Of a stretch of 64,000 nucleotides of DNA, positions 20,673-30,662 are shown in pieces (position 1 is the first letter of the stretch; each line of letters starts with the position of its first letter). Origin of the DNA: Aurantiochytrium sp. KH105. Taxonomy: Eukaryota > Sar > Bigyra > Thraustochytrida > Thraustochytriidae. Below the pieces are notes generated by a model. The model had not been told where the DNA came from. It did not search any database and was given only the letters and a program-made list of their open reading frames with translations. Where the stretch lies: positions 496,001 to 560,000 of the forward strand of contig BGKB01000015.1 in the NCBI GenBank assembly GCA_003116975.1, given 5' to 3'. Both the position numbers and the translations under genes were made by a program.

Positions 20673-22193
20673 TCAAAAGGGGTTGGAGCTATTATTGTAC
20701 GTGTACTGCGGCTGCGACTGCGACGAAGAAGGATACTGCGAGGCTTGCTGGTACGAAAGGTGGGGCTGCTGCTGAGGCTGCTGGGGCTGACCATACGGGT
20801 TGGAAACGTACGAATCGGCAGCCGTGTACGACGAAGCTGAAGGTTGCTGCTGCTGCTGCTGCTGCGACGGATATTGCGACGAAGAATACATGGGCTGCGT
20901 TGCCATCGAGGTCGCAGAGGACGCAGGCTGCGAAGAGTATTGTCCTCCATAGGAAGAATAACTAGCGGGCTGTGGCTTGCTGATGCCAGGAGGACCCGAA
21001 GAGGTGCTCGGGGCGGCGCTTGGCGTTGACATATTGCCATACAGCGAAGTGATGGAGCTCGGGTCAAAACCAGAGGCAGCAGAAGAGGCAGAAGGCGCGC
21101 TAGGCGCGAACGCCGCCGAAGAGGACGGCGCTGGCGAAGAACCGTAAAAGTCAAAAGGGTTCGATGCTGCTGCTGTTGCTGCTGCAGATGATGATAATGA
21201 TGGTGCTGCTGCAGAAGAGGTCGACGATGACGCACCATACATGCTGGACGCCGCAGCGCCGGGCCCAGACGGCGACGGCCCTGTCATGCTCATGGCGCCC
21301 ATGTTTGAGGAGAGCTGGCCCACATCCGTGTAGGACGAGTGTTGAGATGCGTGCGGCTGCGGCCCCGAGGCATAGTACGAGTCTGCAGCCGATGTGCGCG
21401 TAGACACGCCAGCGGCCCAATCAAAGTCGCCGTTCGTAGACACCGTTGGCGCGAGCGTGGTGGCTGTGGCCGTAGTGGCCACCGAAGGACTAAAGGAGTC
21501 GTGAGACGCGCTTGCAAAGGGGTCTTCGCTCCATGCCGAGTACGTTGCTGCGACAGGCGCCGCCGCGGAGGCGATGGCCTTTGCGTTGGGCGCCCCGGAC
21601 AGTTTGCGCTGAGCCTGGAAGTCCTTCCAAAGATCCTCTTCCTCTTCATCCTCGTCGTCATCACTCGAGTCATCGCCAGTAGGCACGTCCACGGTTGCCT
21701 TTGCGGCGCTGCTGCTGCCCACAAAGTCGTTGTAGCTCATCTTTTTCACATCGCTCGTGTCGGCGGCTGATTCAGCGGCCCGCTTGCCGCGACGCATCTC
21801 CTCGAGCTGCTCGGTGGTGATGCGCGTGAGGCGGTGGAATGGGATCCCGTCTACATTGAGATCGTAAATGTAGCCCTCGAAGTGGTCGCGAATGAAGATT
21901 TCCAAGAGGTGGCCGCCGGCCTGAAATTTGTGCTGAAAATCGCCGGTAAACATTTTCTTCTTGTGAAAGATGAGGCTTCCGTTCAACTTGATCTCGCGCT
22001 TGCCGCGCACCAGCGAGTGTTTGAGTTCGACCTCGTTGGTCTTGAGATCCGGCAGGCATGCGAACTTCCACGTCACCTTGACCTTCGACCCCTTGACGCG
22101 CTTGCCCACGTACTCCTTCTCCACGTAGAACCCAAAGACATCGCTGCCGCGCTCCATGGTGCCGGCTCGCCCGCTGGTCCTCCCGGTGTCCAC
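20673..22193 (-). CDS. FAIM1-like N-terminal domain fused to a Ser/Ala/Gln-rich prion-like tail
   Basis: 506 aa. Residues about 13-125 look like a compact all-beta domain: KVKVTWKFACL, VELKHSLVRGKREIKLNG, then GGHLLEIFIRDHFEGYIYDL and NVDGIPFHRL. The spacing and VDG turn resemble FAIM (Fas apoptotic inhibitory molecule) beta-sandwich repeats; I rate this moderate. A poly-acidic stretch (SSDDDEDEEEEDLWKDF) follows, then about 300 residues rich in Ser, Ala, Tyr and Gln ending NNSSNPF. NPF is a recognised EH-domain-binding tripeptide, and two NPF motifs are visible (SNPFDF and the C-terminal NPF). That suggests a possible role in endocytic scaffolding, which is inference. Met13 (22157) is an alternative start. 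Confidence 0.6.
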   Translation of the reverse strand: MDTGRTSGRAGTMERGSDVFGFYVEKEYVGKRVKGSKVKVTWKFACLPDLKTNEVELKHSLVRGKREIKLNGSLIFHKKKMFTGDFQHKFQAGGHLLEIFIRDHFEGYIYDLNVDGIPFHRLTRITTEQLEEMRRGKRAAESAADTSDVKKMSYNDFVGSSSAAKATVDVPTGDDSSDDDEDEEEEDLWKDFQAQRKLSGAPNAKAIASAAAPVAATYSAWSEDPFASASHDSFSPSVATTATATTLAPTVSTNGDFDWAAGVSTRTSAADSYYASGPQPHASQHSSYTDVGQLSSNMGAMSMTGPSPSGPGAAASSMYGASSSTSSAAAPSLSSSAAATAAASNPFDFYGSSPAPSSSAAFAPSAPSASSAASGFDPSSITSLYGNMSTPSAAPSTSSGPPGISKPQPASYSSYGGQYSSQPASSATSMATQPMYSSSQYPSQQQQQQQPSASSYTAADSYVSNPYGQPQQPQQQPHLSYQQASQYPSSSQSQPQYTYNNSSNPF

Positions 22194-23666
22194 GCACGTC
22201 CCCCGAGCTCCCCGCCCGGTCGTCCCGCGCGCGGCCTCGCCGCGAGTCGCGTCGCGTCGAGGTGCGTCGCGTCGCGTCGAGGTGCAGCGCAGCGCCTCGT
22301 CGCGAGTCGCGTCGCCGCCGACGTCCGCTCGACGGACAGGCTGGCCGGCCGGCGGGTCTGCCTCGGCGCGCGGGGAGGCGGGCGCGGCGCGGGCTCGCAG
22401 GCAGGCGCGCAGACGCGCAGGCGGGCCGGGCTGCGCCGCGATCGGCGTCGCGCGTCGAGCGGGCTCGCGCGAGCGGTCTCTCGCGCCGCCTCTCGCTCGT
22501 TCTCGCTTTGCTCGCTTTCTTTCTTTACATTGTTTGTTAGTGAGCCGACAGCCAGAGTCGCAGGATACTGTGTCGTTCTGGTTAGGTTCGCGCGCGCCGC
22601 GGTCAGGTTTGGCGCGCGGAGCCGAGCGCAGGGGGGAGAAACCAGACGCATGGAATGGAGTGGAGTGGAGTGGAGTGGAGTGGAATGGAATGGAATGGAG
22701 AAATGGAATGGATCACAGCGGAATGGAATACAATGGAACGGAATGCAATGGAATGGCGAGGGAAGGAAGAAACGAGGAACTCGAAGAACGATGGAAAAAA
22801 AGAAAAGAAAAAAGAAATAAAAAAGGGCCTAACGGGCCCATCGGCTCCAACGAAGAGCGCTTGGCAGGTGCTAACTTGGATGATGCAAATGATCGGTCGA
22901 TCAATCGACCGATCGATCGCAGAAAACTCGGCAGGGCTGGCTGGCCGGACCTGCGTTGACAAATGCCTCTCGCAGGCCGACCCGGAGCTACCTCGGCCTT
23001 CCTCTCCAGCTTCGTACGAGCATACTACCCGGTGACGGCGACGAGCCCGCTGATCTGGCTGGCTGCACTGATTGCTCTCCAAGCTGAGCGCAACGCACAT
23101 CTTATCCTCTCTTGCCTGTGTCCACTTGGTTGTGCTCGTGCGATCGCGGCGAGCCCGCCCACGTCGCAGTTTTAGTAAGTAGTATAGTATACTGGCAGAG
23201 AAGCAGAGAAGCAGACGCGCAAAAAGCGGAGTGGACTCCGAGACGCCGCCGCGGGCGAGACCCAGACGCGCAAGAGCTCGGCCGGCGCGCGCAGCGGGCG
23301 CGGGCGGGAGCGGCGAGGGCGCGGGAGGGCGCGCGCGCGGGAAGCGCCGGCGCCGCTGCGCGGGAAGCGCGGGAGGCGGCCCCCGGAGGGCTGGCTGGTC
23401 CTCGAGCGCGAGGAGGAGCCGGCCGCCCGCCCGCCCGCGCAGACGAGGGATCAGGTATCCCGTTCTCGCCCGCGACGAGCAGCGCGGCGCGTGGACGGGG
23501 AATAGGGGACGCGGAGGCGAGCTCTGGGGAGACGCACGTTGGCGCGGAGGAGCACGTGGACGTGACGAAGGTGCAGTGGAACGCTGGACGCATCACCACA
23601 GCACATGTGCTTGCGAGGACTCGGTTTGGACCTTGAACCTCGATAACACCTCCGCGCGGGCGCGCT
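22194..23666. promoter_or_regulatory. Divergent intergenic region with GGAGT/GGAAT satellite
   Basis: Almost 1.5 kb between divergent genes. The first 400 bp are very GC-rich with gtcgcgtcgaggtgc repeats around 22240-22310. The pentameric satellite follows, then a GC-rich block. No supported gene. Confidence 0.55.
22651..22756. repeat. GGAGT / GGAAT pentanucleotide satellite
   Basis: Runs of ggagt (about five units) pass into ggaat units, then a degenerate tail of ggaat-related words to about 22756. Same unit as the classical GGAAT satellite of vertebrates, but short and embedded in this organism's unique sequence. Confidence 0.9.
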
Positions 23667-25601
23667 ATGCTTACCTCCTCCAGTGCCCGCGTTCAACAGG
23701 CTGTTCTACACTCCGCGGCGACCGCTTCGCAGTCCGAAGGCTCGGGCGACGGCCTCGGGGGCCTGCTCGGCTTTGGCGATACCGGTTCGGGCCAGATCCG
23801 TCGCCGGCTCAACAGCGGGAACCGCGACGGAGAAGCAGCCATGCTGCATCCAGTCGACGCGGCCTCGGGGCCATCTCACTCGCGTCGCAACAGCGGTGGC
23901 GGCGAGGTAGAGCTGCATTCTGTGGGCACGGGTCTGCCGAGCAGCGGGTTCACCGAGGTGAGTCTGCACGACGACGACGCTGGCGTCGACGACCATCTGC
24001 ACGCCATCGACACAAACGAGACCAAACAGGGACTCAACATGTGGCGTCTTGCGGCGCTCACGTTTTTTACTGTTTCCGGCGGACCCTATGGCCTTGAGCC
24101 CCTCGTCAAGACGGTCGGGCCCTTTTATAGCATCATTGGTCTCCTCGTTGTGCCATGGGTCTGGGGCATGCCATGCGCGCTCATGACGGCCGAACTGGCC
24201 TCTGCCATCCCGGAAATGGGCGGTTACATTTCTTGGGTGCAGCGCACAATGGGCGACTTTTGGGCCTTTCAGAACGGCATCTGGAACATCTTCAGCAACA
24301 CTCTCGACAACGCCCTGTACCCTGTCATGTTCGTGGACTACATCGAGGAAATGATGGGCCCGACCTTTGAGTTTTCCTTTATGACACGCTTCTTAATTGG
24401 CGCCATCATGGTGGTGTTTCTCGGCTTCGTCAATGTGATCGGCGTTGACGTGGTTGGCGATGGCGCTGGCGTTTTCGGCATCTTCGTCATTCTGCCCTTT
24501 CTCTTTTTGGTGCTGATCGGCTTTGCCTCTGGCGAGGTCGATCCGAGCGACTGGGGAGAGTCCAATGCAAATTTAGACTTTGGCCTCTACGTGTCCATGC
24601 TGCTTTGGAATACCTGCGGCTACGATTCCGCAGGAACCTGTGCCGCCGAGGTGGAGAACCCAGGAAAAATTTACCCACGGGCAATGTTGCTCACCATCAT
24701 CCTCACCACACTCCTTTACGTCCTGCCCATCATGGCTGGCGTCTCCTTTGCCACTGACTACTCTGCCTGGGAGGACGGTCACTTTGTCACGATTGGAGAG
24801 CTCATCGGAGGCAAGTTCCTCAAAATCTTTGTTCTCGTGGCAGGCTGTGTCTCGTCACTGGGTCTGCTTAACTCTACAATGTGCACCTCGTCCCGCGCGC
24901 TGGCTTGCATTGCTGGCTTCGGCTACGCGCCCAAGTCGCTTGCGCGCATTCACCCCAAGTATGGTACACCGATTGTCGCGATCATGATTAACTCGGTGTC
25001 AATTATTGGCATGATTGCTACCGGACTTGACTTTGAGGCCATCGCGCAGCTTTCCATGTGGCTGTACGCGTTGACGCTCGCCTTTGAGTTTTTTGCACTC
25101 ATGCTCTTGCGCTCGCAAGAACCCGAGCTCGAGCGCCCATACCGCATCCCGCTTGGCTACTGGTCACTCTGGCTCATGTGTTCCATGCCGCTCGGTTGCT
25201 GTGTGGCGCTCATGCTTCTTTCCGAGCCGCGAACGTGGGTGATTTGCGGATGCATTCTCCTCTTTGGAGCTGTCATGCTCATTCCGTACTATCGATCCAG
25301 CGGCAAGACGATCTATGTACCCAAGTGTTTGCGACGCGTTTGCTACCTGTGCTGTCGGTGTTATTCCTTCCGAGCCGTCAAGGTGGATGACCAAGACAAT
25401 GGGGAACTTGGTGATGAAGATGATGATTACATTGACACGAAATTCACCACGAACAATGCCGGAGCCGTGCAAATGACCGACCTCAATCTGGGCGCGGCAA
25501 GCAGAAACAACTTCGACCACGACAATGATGATGATGATGATGATGATGACGATGTCGACTACGTAGATGACGACAACCTCGCGCCTATCCGTCTGACCTA
25601 G
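23667..25601 (+). CDS. APC-superfamily amino acid / polyamine transporter (PUT/LAT-like)
   Basis: Membrane permease of 644 aa. About 120 cytosolic N-terminal residues precede the core, which opens with FFTVSGGPYGLEPLVKTVGP and continues ELASAIPEMGGYISWVQRT and NTLDNALYPVMFVDY. These are hallmarks of the plant/protist polyamine uptake (PUT) and LAT-like branch. About 12 hydrophobic segments span residues 125-560. The substrate is probably polyamines or neutral amino acids; the choice is inferred from the GGPYG...DNALYP pattern. The C-terminal cytosolic tail is acidic with an Asp run encoded by (GAT)n at about 25524-25550. The ATG at 23667 is the first of the frame; the real start could be one of several internal Mets before the first helix. 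Confidence 0.85.
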   Translation: MLTSSSARVQQAVLHSAATASQSEGSGDGLGGLLGFGDTGSGQIRRRLNSGNRDGEAAMLHPVDAASGPSHSRRNSGGGEVELHSVGTGLPSSGFTEVSLHDDDAGVDDHLHAIDTNETKQGLNMWRLAALTFFTVSGGPYGLEPLVKTVGPFYSIIGLLVVPWVWGMPCALMTAELASAIPEMGGYISWVQRTMGDFWAFQNGIWNIFSNTLDNALYPVMFVDYIEEMMGPTFEFSFMTRFLIGAIMVVFLGFVNVIGVDVVGDGAGVFGIFVILPFLFLVLIGFASGEVDPSDWGESNANLDFGLYVSMLLWNTCGYDSAGTCAAEVENPGKIYPRAMLLTIILTTLLYVLPIMAGVSFATDYSAWEDGHFVTIGELIGGKFLKIFVLVAGCVSSLGLLNSTMCTSSRALACIAGFGYAPKSLARIHPKYGTPIVAIMINSVSIIGMIATGLDFEAIAQLSMWLYALTLAFEFFALMLLRSQEPELERPYRIPLGYWSLWLMCSMPLGCCVALMLLSEPRTWVICGCILLFGAVMLIPYYRSSGKTIYVPKCLRRVCYLCCRCYSFRAVKVDDQDNGELGDEDDDYIDTKFTTNNAGAVQMTDLNLGAASRNNFDHDNDDDDDDDDDVDYVDDDNLAPIRLT

Positions 25602-26256
25602 CTCGCGGAAAGCTTTCTTTTGCGTATTTCGGAACATTGACTTAGGTTTGTCTACCATCCACGGCATAGTAATCAGATAGACCATGTATCATTCTATGTG
25701 TGAATGCCCGTGCGTGCGAGAGAGAAAGAGAGAGGGAAGGAGAGAAAGAGAGAGGGAAGGAGAGAAAGATTCGGTCTGGCTTCACAGTTAATGTATGTTT
25801 TGGTGGGAGATTGATACAACGAACGTGCGATTTCGCCTTCCTCATCCCACCACCCCAAAAAGAAACCATTATGTTTAGCGCGTGGAGCGCACTCGACAGT
25901 GAGCACAAGGAACTCAGTCGTTGATAGAAAGCGCGTTGGTCAGGAGGACTTAACAATCATACTGCCAACTTTGCCCATAAGCGCACGAAAGACGTTGACT
26001 CACAGAGGCGGCTTGCACGGGAGAGGGGAGAAAAAAACATATACGTTGATACGATACGATTCATAGTCTTCTTCTGAATGGGTTGGGCTCGAGCGAGCGA
26101 ACAGACGAACGAACGAACGAACGAACGAACGAACGAACGAACGAATGTGCAGAGCATCTGTAAACTTATCGCAGCGCACAAACACGTTGCGAACTCTGCC
26201 TCTTCGAGCCCCTCGTGAACGCACAGAAAACACACACGCACTTGGTCGGTACGCTT
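25602..26256. other. Convergent intergenic with purine repeats and (GAAC)n
   Basis: No gene. Contains two near-identical agagagagggaaggagagaa blocks (about 25720-25770) and the GAAC microsatellite. Confidence 0.6.
26104..26144. repeat. (GAAC)n microsatellite, about 10 units
   Basis: Uninterrupted gaac/acga units upstream of the BSD-gene 3' end. Encodes nothing credible. Confidence 0.93.
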
Positions 26257-27375
26257 CTACATGTGAAATGCGAGCTGGTCGATCGTAATTCCCATAACCT
26301 TGTGGAAATATCGATTCCAAAAGCGGCCCTTGCTCAAATGCTGCGGAATGAGCTTGCGAAAGGGAGTGGCGAGGGCTGGGTCCAGATCCCAGGCAGCCTG
26401 CACAGCCTCTCTGTCGCGCGCCATGTCAAACTGAAACTCATTCGCAAAGCGATACAGCGACTCAAAGGCCTCCTGCGAATCGGTGTCTGGGCGCAAGAGC
26501 TCCATGTCTGTAAAAGTTTCGACTTGCGTAGACAAGACCAAAATGCGGGCCTTGAGCTCGGTCCAGAATCTATCCGACAGGCCCGAAACCTTGCGCGCAG
26601 CAACGTCCTCGAGCATGACACTGAGAAAGGTAGGCGCAGCAAAGCGCAAAACCTTCATAACAGCCTTCTTGTCAATGTCACCCGCCTCGCGATCGCCGTT
26701 GACGGCATGCACTTTTGGTGGACGCGGAGGATTTGCAGGTTTCGCGCGGCCTACGAAGCGTGCGAGCTCAGTGTACGATGTGAAAGAGAGCCCAGAGAGT
26801 TGGTCAGCATGCGAGACAAAGCTTTTGCCAGCAACTTGAAATTCGCCATTGTCCACGGTGCCCGAGATGGAACGTTGCGACGTGAGCGAGAGCTCACCGG
26901 TCTCGTCTCCGAGACCGGTAAAGAGCCAGCGCCGAATGCGTGCCACATGAGTAAAGAAATTCTTAAAGAATTTCTCCTCCGTGAGCTGTGTGGTTCGGAC
27001 GAGCTGTGGCTTGACCTTGGAGACACGTGGGTCAAGAGCACATGCTGCGAGGACTGCCTCACGGTCTCGGACGTGACTCAGCTCGAATAAGAAGCCTGTG
27101 GCCGCGGTGGCGTGAAGAACTCCAGGGTCTGGTTGCTTGAATGGCGCAAAACGCATCACCTTACCCTCTTCAGGCGTCGTCAGCTCGAGGAGTTTGCTGC
27201 GGAAGATCCTGGTCCTGGCCGGATCCTTTTTGCACATTTTCACAATCCACTCGCGGGACGGCACTTCTTCCCAGTCTCCACGGAACCCAATCACGCTCGC
27301 GAGCAGCTCGGCCTCTGACGCGTCGAGCTCTGGGACCTCGCCCGCGCTGGCCGGTGTCGAGGAGCTGGTGCCCAT
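26257..27375 (-). CDS. Protein with two BSD-like modules, possible N-myristoylation
   Basis: 372 aa. Two related segments end in the BSD signature (FW-x-x-YF type). One is at about 106-150, LDPRVSKVKPQLVRTTQLTEEKFFKNFF. The other is at about 325-365, LDPALATPFRKLIPQHLSKGRFWNRYF. BSD domains occur in TFIIH p62 and in synapse-associated (SYAP1/BSDC1-like) proteins. The N-terminus MGTSSSTP fits the MGxxxS myristoylation pattern, so a membrane-peripheral protein of the second kind is plausible. The two modules look like an internal duplication separated by a Pro-rich linker (PANPPRPPK). Single exon. Divergent from PPIH. Confidence 0.65.
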   Translation of the reverse strand: MGTSSSTPASAGEVPELDASEAELLASVIGFRGDWEEVPSREWIVKMCKKDPARTRIFRSKLLELTTPEEGKVMRFAPFKQPDPGVLHATAATGFLFELSHVRDREAVLAACALDPRVSKVKPQLVRTTQLTEEKFFKNFFTHVARIRRWLFTGLGDETGELSLTSQRSISGTVDNGEFQVAGKSFVSHADQLSGLSFTSYTELARFVGRAKPANPPRPPKVHAVNGDREAGDIDKKAVMKVLRFAAPTFLSVMLEDVAARKVSGLSDRFWTELKARILVLSTQVETFTDMELLRPDTDSQEAFESLYRFANEFQFDMARDREAVQAAWDLDPALATPFRKLIPQHLSKGRFWNRYFHKVMGITIDQLAFHM

Positions 27376-27679
27376 CGTTATCTATCTACCCGAACAGCGC
27401 CTCGCTTTCCTCTTCTCCCACGCACGAGGCAGAGAGTACGCCTCTGGAAAGCGGCGGCGCTCGCTGCCTGAGGCCCCTGTCTCGCCGCGCGCCTCGTCTG
27501 CGCGCGCAGCCGAGCTCGGGCTCCTGCGCGCTAGAGTTTTGCTCTCGCGGCCGGGCAGAGACGGTCAGAGACGAACCTCCTCAAGGCCGGCTGGCGCGCG
27601 AGCGAGCGCAGTGCGATTTTTTTCTGTCGAGCGCGGCATCATCAGCGCGCACGAGTCCGGCAACTAGCTTGACTTTTGG

Positions 27680-27716
<37 letters not shown>

Positions 27717-27861
27717 GTCTTTCTGCACGTGCGCGCAGAGCCAGCTGCGCACCCACGTAAAGCCGCCCGCCCACTCTCGCAGCCTCCTTGCGCGGGCGCT
27801 CTCGCGGCGCCCCAAAGGGCCGGCCCGGCTGCCTCGGAGGAGGGGAAGTCGGTGGTCTGCG
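27376..27861. promoter_or_regulatory. Divergent promoter region, BSD / PPIH, with (CAG)n
   Basis: 486 bp between start codons. The (AGC)n tract at about 27684-27716 lies in the PPIH leader. The PPIH frame is open upstream to 27676, but that part is repeat-derived Ala and not family-like. Confidence 0.55.
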
Positions 27862-28410
27862 ATGGACGGGCTCTTGAGCGCGGCCGTGAAGCGCGGCAAC
27901 CCGGTCGTGTTCATGGACGTGTCCATTGGAGGCCAACCGCAGGGGCGGCTGCGCTTTGAGCTGCGCAAGGACGTGGTCCCGCGTACGGCGGAAAACTTTC
28001 GACAGCTGTGCACAGGCGAGCTGCGCAAAGACGGTTTTCCGGAAGGCTACAAAGGAAGCAAGTTTCACCGCATTATCAAGGACTTCATGGTCCAGGGAGG
28101 TGACTTCATCAATGGAGACGGGACCGGGAGTACCTCAATCTATGGCACACGTTTTGAGGACGAGAACTTTACGCTCAAACACGAGGGACCGGGCTTGCTG
28201 TGTATGGCCAACTCAGGTCCCAACACCAATGGTTGTCAGTTCTTTATTACGTGCGCAAAATGCGAATGGCTTGACGGAAAGCACGTGGTCTTTGGCAAGC
28301 TTCTTCCTGACGAGGAGGCTATGCTTCTTCTTCGCAAGCTGGAGAACGTGAAAACTAAGGCGCAGAGCCCTTTGCTTGATTGCGTCGTCACGGAATGCGG
28401 TGAACTTTAA
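27862..28410 (+). CDS. PPIH: Cyclophilin H-type peptidyl-prolyl isomerase (spliceosomal)
   Basis: 182-aa single-domain cyclophilin that isomerises Xaa-Pro bonds. The PPIH/USA-CYP subtype docks on the U4/U6.U5 tri-snRNP through Prp4. It aligns throughout with that subtype: [67 protein letters not shown] and [11 protein letters not shown]. The catalytic Arg ([11 protein letters not shown]), Gln, Phe (QFFIT) and Trp (EWLDGKH) are all present. The start at 27862 ([17 protein letters not shown]) gives the family's length of about 177. In-frame upstream ATG and (GCA)n-encoded alanines are taken as leader. Confidence 0.93.
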   Translation: MDGLLSAAVKRGNPVVFMDVSIGGQPQGRLRFELRKDVVPRTAENFRQLCTGELRKDGFPEGYKGSKFHRIIKDFMVQGGDFINGDGTGSTSIYGTRFEDENFTLKHEGPGLLCMANSGPNTNGCQFFITCAKCEWLDGKHVVFGKLLPDEEAMLLLRKLENVKTKAQSPLLDCVVTECGEL

Positions 28411-29311
28411 CAAGGGACCGGTCCTCCTTTTCTCTTTTTGTGCTGCTAGCGTTTGGGATGATGCGTCAAATCTAATATCAGGCCTCAAAATTGCGTTTGC
28501 AAAAGAAAAGTGGGGCCTATCTTCTCTTGAAACATGGCTCAGAGAATGTGACGTTTGGAGCACTTCTGGTGTTCGTAGCATCAGGCTGAAAAACGGGGCC
28601 AGACCTTTCCGCAAAATTTTTCAGAGCTGTAAGTGGTAACCCCTTTCCTGCACCGAGACGAGCGTTGTCGTCAGTGTCGGCCCGACTTTCCTCCACTCCC
28701 ATTGTTCAAAGCACGGTTGAGGCTCATGGACACTTTCACGCCATAGGGTGTGAAATTTATCAACATGCAACCGCCGCGAGGGGGTCGGTCTTGGCAAACA
28801 GCGAGGCGAAATCTGAGAGTACTCCCCCCCACCTGCGACAACAACTGCCACACACACACACACAAGAAAGGGACGGGAAGCGGGCTTTCGCGTGGAAGAG
28901 CCAAAGTGAGCAAAGGAAACCGGTATCTGCAGACTTTGGAGTGCACTTTTTTGAGCATGTCATCATGAGTAGCGCATGCAATTTTCCACCCGCAAAAAAA
29001 AAAGAAGCAGGATTTCGCTCGTGCATCCCCTTCAAGGACACGCACGGCAAATAACAAACCCATGTGGAAAAAAAATGAATTGAGCATAGTATTATATGTG
29101 ATCTACACACGCGGGCGTGCACGGACAACGCGTCTTTTACTTCCCGGCAATTCTTTCTCTCGGTCTCCGTCTTTGGCTATTGATAATTTTCTTTTCCTAC
29201 TCCCTTCTGTTGTTGGATATCCGGATTGCTTTTGCTGATCAAAATTGAACCTGCTCGCACGTCTTGGGCTTCCTGTCTGTTCCTCTTTTTCCTTTGTTCC
29301 TCTTCTCATTT
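28411..29311. other. Convergent intergenic, no gene seen
   Basis: 900 bp between the 3' ends of PPIH and the PP2C gene. A (CA)n run lies at about 28848-28862 and an A-run at 28993-29003. No supported gene. Confidence 0.5.
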
Positions 29312-30562
29312 TCAAACAACGTAACACACGATGGCAGTCATGTTGTCGGCCTGATTTCCAAAGTGGGCGTGCGCAAGGCGCATATTGACAGACATGAGTG
29401 CCTGCGCTGCAGGCTTGCAGTCGCCAGAGCGAACAACCTGGCTGACAACCTCCTCGCGAAGAGCCTCGACCACAACGTCCGGGTACTTGAAGTTGTCCCA
29501 GACTCCATCGGTGCAAACGAGCAAGCACGATGGACCCGTCCCGGATTTGTGAAGATCGGCGAGGTTCAGGTCGCGGACTTCTGGAACGCAGCTGACGCCA
29601 AAACTGTTGAGGTGATAGTCGGCCAAAGACCGAGTGAACGCGAGAGCATCTTGGAAACGAGCCTGCGGGCTCGGCGGGGTCGTAACGAGCGTCGCAAACT
29701 CACTGCGCACGTTCTTAAAGTACGATCCACTATTGGTGCGCTTGATATTGTCTGGATCGTCTGGATCCACATCAAAGATGGGAGGGCACGTGGCCTTGCT
29801 CATGGACGATGCATCGTAAACGAATCGAAGCTGCGGCATGCGGCCAGACTCGTCGGGTCGGAACTCGCGAATTCTTTTGAACTCTGACACGCTCTCTGGC
29901 GAGTGCTCCGCCGAGAGCTCCTCGTAGAGAGCAGTCCCGTCCGCGTCAATGCTGCCCCAAAGCGCCGTTGAGTCGCCCACGTTGGCCACGATCATGCGGT
30001 TGCTGCCGCCAAAGACAATGACGACAGTGGCAGTTGTGCCGCCGTGCGTACAGGACCACGAGTTGGCGCTTGTCCTGCGTTTAATGAGAAAACCTTCGTC
30101 CGTTTCCTGCACTTGCCATCCGGCATGAACGTATTTTTCACGGAATCGGTTGCGGATGGCGTCGTGAGCTGCCTGAAAAATCTCCGTCAACGTTGTCTCG
30201 GGGTCTTCCGAAACCTTTTCCATCGTTTCTGTTTTGCTCAGGTACTCGTGAAAGGTGTCTCGCGCAACTTCTGCGGCAAGCTCGCCCAGCTCTCGCCCGT
30301 GGCCGTCAAAGACGGCCATGACGAGATTTTGCTCCACCATGAAGAAGTCGAATTTGTCCTGGTTCACGGCGCCCCCGCCAATATCCGTGGCTGCCGACAC
30401 CAAGAGTCGCAGCCCGCCCCCATTGTCGTTATTCTCGTCGCTCTTCAGACTTTGTCCCGGGGCCACGCCGTCGAGCGCGGCCAAGTCGTCGGCGAACTGG
30501 TCGAAGTGCGACGTGAGCTGCCTCGTCAGGGCCGGGGGTTTGGGCGGCATGCCGTCGCTCAT
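29312..30562 (-). CDS. PP2C-type (PPM family) serine/threonine phosphatase
   Basis: 416-aa metal-dependent protein phosphatase. The metal ligands are in order: N-terminal acidic residue region (AVNQDKFDF), FDGHG at 85-89, VANVGDSTALWG mid-domain, LLVCTDGVWDN, and DNMTAIVCYV at the extreme C-terminus. No targeting signal or membrane segment, so probably cytosolic or nuclear. An acidic Asp/Asn stretch lies near residue 40. There is a long insert between the GDST strand and the TDGVWD motif (about residues 205-345) containing DVDPDDPDN, which may be a flap variant. The substrate is unknown. Single exon. Confidence 0.9.
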   Translation of the reverse strand: MSDGMPPKPPALTRQLTSHFDQFADDLAALDGVAPGQSLKSDENNDNGGGLRLLVSAATDIGGGAVNQDKFDFFMVEQNLVMAVFDGHGRELGELAAEVARDTFHEYLSKTETMEKVSEDPETTLTEIFQAAHDAIRNRFREKYVHAGWQVQETDEGFLIKRRTSANSWSCTHGGTTATVVIVFGGSNRMIVANVGDSTALWGSIDADGTALYEELSAEHSPESVSEFKRIREFRPDESGRMPQLRFVYDASSMSKATCPPIFDVDPDDPDNIKRTNSGSYFKNVRSEFATLVTTPPSPQARFQDALAFTRSLADYHLNSFGVSCVPEVRDLNLADLHKSGTGPSCLLVCTDGVWDNFKYPDVVVEALREEVVSQVVRSGDCKPAAQALMSVNMRLAHAHFGNQADNMTAIVCYVV

Positions 30563-30630
30563 TCTGGCTCAATCAATCAATCGATCAAGCAATCAATCAA
30601 TCGATCGATAAGGCAATCAATCGATCAAGA

Positions 30631-30662
<32 letters not shown>

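Noticed and set aside
22651-22756. Human satellite contamination
   Set aside because: The array is short, degenerate and continuous with local unique sequence; I kept it only as a repeat.
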